Below, one piece after another: positions 15,629 through 17,931 of a stretch of 17,931 nucleotides of DNA (positions within the stretch are counted from its first letter, which is position 1; each line of letters starts with the position of its first letter). Below the pieces are notes generated by a model. It did no database searches, was not told where the DNA came from, and saw only the letters and a program-made list of their open reading frames with translations. This DNA is from CAYWMP01 sp964459445 (GTDB taxonomy: Bacteria; Desulfobacterota; DSM-4660; Desulfatiglandales; HGW-15). The DNA lies in NCBI GenBank assembly GCA_964459445.1, contig CAYWMP010000125.1, forward strand, positions 1 through 17,931, read 5' to 3'. The translations under genes and the position numbers were made by a program.

Positions 15629-15663
15629 GCAGGTTCAGAGTGCTAACCGTACCCTGAACCTGC
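15629..15663 (+). promoter_or_regulatory. Hairpin after the binding-protein gene
   Basis: A perfect 10-base inverted repeat GCAGGTTCAG (15629-15638) / CTGAACCTGC (15654-15663) with a 15-base loop, 14 bases after the stop. No T run follows, so it is more likely a 3' mRNA stabiliser or partial attenuator that keeps the receptor more abundant than the permeases, as is common in such operons. Confidence 0.6.
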
Positions 15664-15729
15664 ACTTCCCTTCTCACAATTTCCAAAACCAATTCACAAT
15701 AAGCCGCTAAAGGGCCCCGGCAGGTCTCG

Positions 15730-15756
15730 GCACCCGCGCCGGTGCTTTCTGTTTTC
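15730..15756 (+). terminator. Possible leaky terminator between binding protein and permease
   Basis: GCACC (15730-15734) and GGTGC (15741-15745) make a short GC-rich stem followed at once by TTTCTGTTTT. An alternative stem uses CCGGC and GCCGG. The stem is only 5 bases, so termination would be partial at best. Nothing else was found in the 225-base gap. Confidence 0.35.
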
Positions 15757-15840
15757 TAGAGATTCAGAAACCTTCTCGTGGGGTTGATCACAATACAAAA
15801 TGACAATCCAAATAAAAAGGATCCAATATAAAGGCCACTC

Positions 15841-16761
15841 ATGTTCAACTACGTAATCAAACGTCTGCTTTCAACAATTCCGGTTTTGATCGGGATCTCG
15901 CTTTTGCTATTCTTCATGCTACGCATGCTGCCGGGCGATCCTGCCCAGGTCCTCGCCGGTCAAATGGCAACGCCCGAAGATATCCAGATGATTCGCGTAC
16001 AACTCGGTTTGGACAGGCCCATTCACATACAGTATGCTGCATTCCTTGGCCGAATCGCCCGATTGGATCTTGGTCGATCGGCCCGCACCCAGAATCCGGT
16101 CATTGAAGAGGTCTGGGCCCGTTTGCCCAATACAATACAACTGGCCGTAGTAGCCATCACCTTGGCCTGCCTCTTCGGCATTCCGGCGGGCATTGTCTCG
16201 GCCGTTCGACCCTATTCGTGGATCGATTATTTAGTCACGGTTTCAGCCCTCTTTGGCATGTCCATGCCTGTATTCTGGCTCGGTCTCATGTTGGTTGTCG
16301 TTTTCGCTGTCCTTCTCAAGTGGCTCCCGGCAGGCGGTACGGGTGGTTGGGAATATCTTATTCTGCCTTCAATCACACTCGCTGCCTTTGTTGTTGCCTT
16401 TATTGCCCGCATGACCCGATCTACCATGCTCGAGGTCCTGTCCCAGGACTATACCACCACAGCCCGTTCCAAGGGGCTCCTGGAGAGGGTGGTCATTATA
16501 AAGCATGCGCTCAAGAATGCCCTCATCCCGATTATCACTGTGGTCGGACTCCAGTTCGGGTTGCTCCTCGGGGGCGCAGTGCTCACTGAAACGGTCTTTG
16601 CATGGCCGGGCCTGGGTCGGTTGATCGTTGATTCCATTCAGGCCAGGGACTACCCCATGATCCAGGGGGCGATATTGATATTCGGGCTTCTTTACATATT
16701 GGTCAACCTTGTGGTCGATGTTATCTATGCCTTTGTAGACCCAAGAATTCGATATGACTGA
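15841..16761 (+). CDS. dppB: ABC transporter permease, DppB/OppB type
   Basis: First membrane subunit of the peptide importer. 306 residues from the ATG at 15841 (AAAGG upstream). The family opening MFNYVIKRLLSTIPVLIGIS is followed by six membrane helices in all and the periplasmic loop MLPGDPAQ. The cytoplasmic EAA loop TTTARSKGLLERVV to KHALKN (about 205-226) docks to the ATPases. It ends with the typical FVDPRIRYD. Length is normal. Its last 8 bases overlap the next permease, so the two are translationally coupled. The symbol reflects family likeness; nickel, glutathione and oligopeptide importers share this fold, and the substrate is not proven. Confidence 0.93.
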   Translation: MFNYVIKRLLSTIPVLIGISLLLFFMLRMLPGDPAQVLAGQMATPEDIQMIRVQLGLDRPIHIQYAAFLGRIARLDLGRSARTQNPVIEEVWARLPNTIQLAVVAITLACLFGIPAGIVSAVRPYSWIDYLVTVSALFGMSMPVFWLGLMLVVVFAVLLKWLPAGGTGGWEYLILPSITLAAFVVAFIARMTRSTMLEVLSQDYTTTARSKGLLERVVIIKHALKNALIPIITVVGLQFGLLLGGAVLTETVFAWPGLGRLIVDSIQARDYPMIQGAILIFGLLYILVNLVVDVIYAFVDPRIRYD

Positions 16762-17644
16762 TATCAACGAAAAGGGGACCTCTGACACTGGGAGAGGTCA
16801 AAACGACAGCCGGTTCAGGCGCAGTTGGGTGAAGCTCAAGCGAAACAGGGCCGCCCTGGTGGGCGGCGTTCTGCTTGTGCTCTATGTCATCAGTGCATTG
16901 CTCGCGCCTGTTCTGTTTTCGGGAAACCCTTCAGCGCCAAATCTCATCATGTCCCTGGAGCCGCCATCCTTTGAATATCCCTTAGGGACAGACGAATTGG
17001 GTCGTTCCATCCTGGGCCGGATCATTTATGGCGCCAGGATATCCCTCATGATTGCGGTAGGCGTCATCCTGGTAGGATTGCTCGTAGGGGTGCCTCTCGG
17101 TCTTATATCCGGTTACTACGGTGGAAAGATCGATTTTGGCATACAGCGCATAACCGATATGCTGCTTGCCTTTCCGGGATTTCTCCTGGCCCTTGCTCTG
17201 GTGGCCGTGCTCGGTGTGGGGCTCAAAAACACCGTTATATCCATCGGAATAAGCATGATTCCCATATACATCCGTCTCGTGCGAGGGTGCGTGCTCTCGG
17301 TCCGGGAAGAGGTTTATGTTGAGGCGGCAAGGGCTGTGGGTACGCGGGACCGGGTCATTCTATTCCGACACATTCTGCCCAATGTGATGGTCCCCATCAC
17401 GGTCCAGACAAGCTTGGGTATGGGTATGGCCATCCTGTTCGCAGCGGGCCTAGGATTTTTAGGGATCGGGGTGCAGCCGCCCACACCCGAATGGGGCGCC
17501 ATGTTGGGTTCCGCAAGGGTCTACATCTTCAATGCTCCCCATGTGGTAACTTTTCCCGGTATTGCCATTTTCTTGGCTGTACTCAGTTTTAACCTGCTGG
17601 GCGATGGGTTGCGGGATGCTTTGGATCCACGGTTCAAAATATGA
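16754..17644 (+). CDS. dppC: ABC transporter permease, DppC/OppC type
   Basis: Second membrane subunit, 296 residues, ATG at 16754 inside the end of dppB. It has the N-terminal cytoplasmic stretch of the OppC family (RRSWVKLKRNRAALVGG), then a first helix and a short periplasmic part with PLGTDELGRSILGRIIYG (about 75-92), then five more helices. The EAA loop is VEAARAVGTRDRVILFRHIL (about 191-210). It ends LLGDGLRDALDPRFKI, as the family does. The TGA overlaps the start of the ATPase gene (ATGA). Intact and of normal length. Confidence 0.94.
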   Translation: MTDINEKGTSDTGRGQNDSRFRRSWVKLKRNRAALVGGVLLVLYVISALLAPVLFSGNPSAPNLIMSLEPPSFEYPLGTDELGRSILGRIIYGARISLMIAVGVILVGLLVGVPLGLISGYYGGKIDFGIQRITDMLLAFPGFLLALALVAVLGVGLKNTVISIGISMIPIYIRLVRGCVLSVREEVYVEAARAVGTRDRVILFRHILPNVMVPITVQTSLGMGMAILFAAGLGFLGIGVQPPTPEWGAMLGSARVYIFNAPHVVTFPGIAIFLAVLSFNLLGDGLRDALDPRFKI

Positions 17645-17931
17645 TGGAAGATCAGGTGGAACCACTATTAGCCATTGAGAATCTTCACACACGTTTCCAC
17701 ACGATTGACGGCGTCGTGAATGCCGTTGATGGGGTAGACTTTGAAGTCTATCCAGGGGAGACCATGGGATTGGTAGGGGAGAGTGGCTGCGGGAAGAGTG
17801 TCACTGCTCTTTCTATCCTCCAGCTCCTGCGCTGCCCTCCGGGAGAGATCCAGGGCCGTATTCTGTTTCAAGGCAAAAACCTGCTTGATCTCGATTCCGA
17901 CGGCATAAGGAAGATCAGGGGGAATGCCATC
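17641..17931 (+). CDS. dppD: ABC transporter ATP-binding protein, DppD/OppD type (partial, cut by window end)
   Basis: The frame from the ATG at 17641 is open to the window end, 97 codons. It overlaps the dppC stop as ATGA; a second ATG follows immediately. The sequence has the N-terminal beta-sheet (LLAIENLHTRFHTIDGVVNA), then ETMGLVGESGCGKSVTALSI with the Walker A at about 49-57, and LQLLRCPPGEIQGRILFQGK as in OppD/DppD. The Q-loop, signature motif and C-terminal Fe-S or regulatory tail lie outside. A dppF-like ATPase is expected next. Confidence 0.93.
   Translation, partial: MMEDQVEPLLAIENLHTRFHTIDGVVNAVDGVDFEVYPGETMGLVGESGCGKSVTALSILQLLRCPPGEIQGRILFQGKNLLDLDSDGIRKIRGNAI

Noticed and set aside
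1..17931. CRISPR arrays, tRNA or rRNA genes, phage or defence islands
   Set aside because: I looked on both strands and found no regular direct-repeat array, no tRNA-like T-arm and anticodon arrangement, and no phage or restriction genes beyond the toxin-antitoxin pair.

Overview
The window reads as bacterial chromosome, most likely from a Desulfobacterota (deltaproteobacterial) anaerobe or a metagenome bin of one. That placement is inference. It rests on a cysteine-rich leader protein at the left edge that resembles a short protein family I know from that group, on a Get3/ArsA-like ATPase paired with a small Cys protein, and on several kinds of dispersed intergenic repeat. No rRNA, tRNA, CRISPR array, phage gene or transposase was found.

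Left block (about 1-6200, all on the minus strand). The first bases hold the 5' part of a broken Cys-rich small-protein gene with a strong promoter. Then, read right to left, come an IlvE-like aminotransferase, an ArsA/Get3-family ATPase with an HSP20-like C-terminus, a 75-residue basic Cys protein overlapping it, hisS and aspS (ATGA overlap). A near-consensus promoter precedes ilvE and a second one precedes hisS. Hairpin-rich DNA follows aspS.

Middle (6380-10880). A Phd-type antitoxin and a PIN toxin form a self-contained operon with its own operator-like DNA. A small DUF2007-like protein follows on the other strand. Next is a segment bounded by two inverted copies of a dispersed repeat. It carries a D-lactate/glycolate-type FAD oxidase (minus), the 5' remnant of an HD-domain hydrolase, and an EamA/DMT exporter (plus).

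Right block (10884-17931). An M20D amidohydrolase (minus) diverges from a plus-strand operon: an amidohydrolase-superfamily dipeptidase-like enzyme, a family 5 periplasmic binding protein, two Dpp/Opp permeases and the start of the first ATPase, cut by the window end. The simplest reading is a peptide or acyl-amino-acid uptake system with its own hydrolases. The 778-base gap between the two directions holds two different MITE-like palindromic repeats.

Nothing here is clearly a new multi-gene system. The items most worth a second look are the repeat families placed at gene ends, the two gene remnants, the ArsA-like ATPase with its overlapping partner, and the hydrolase-transporter operon.
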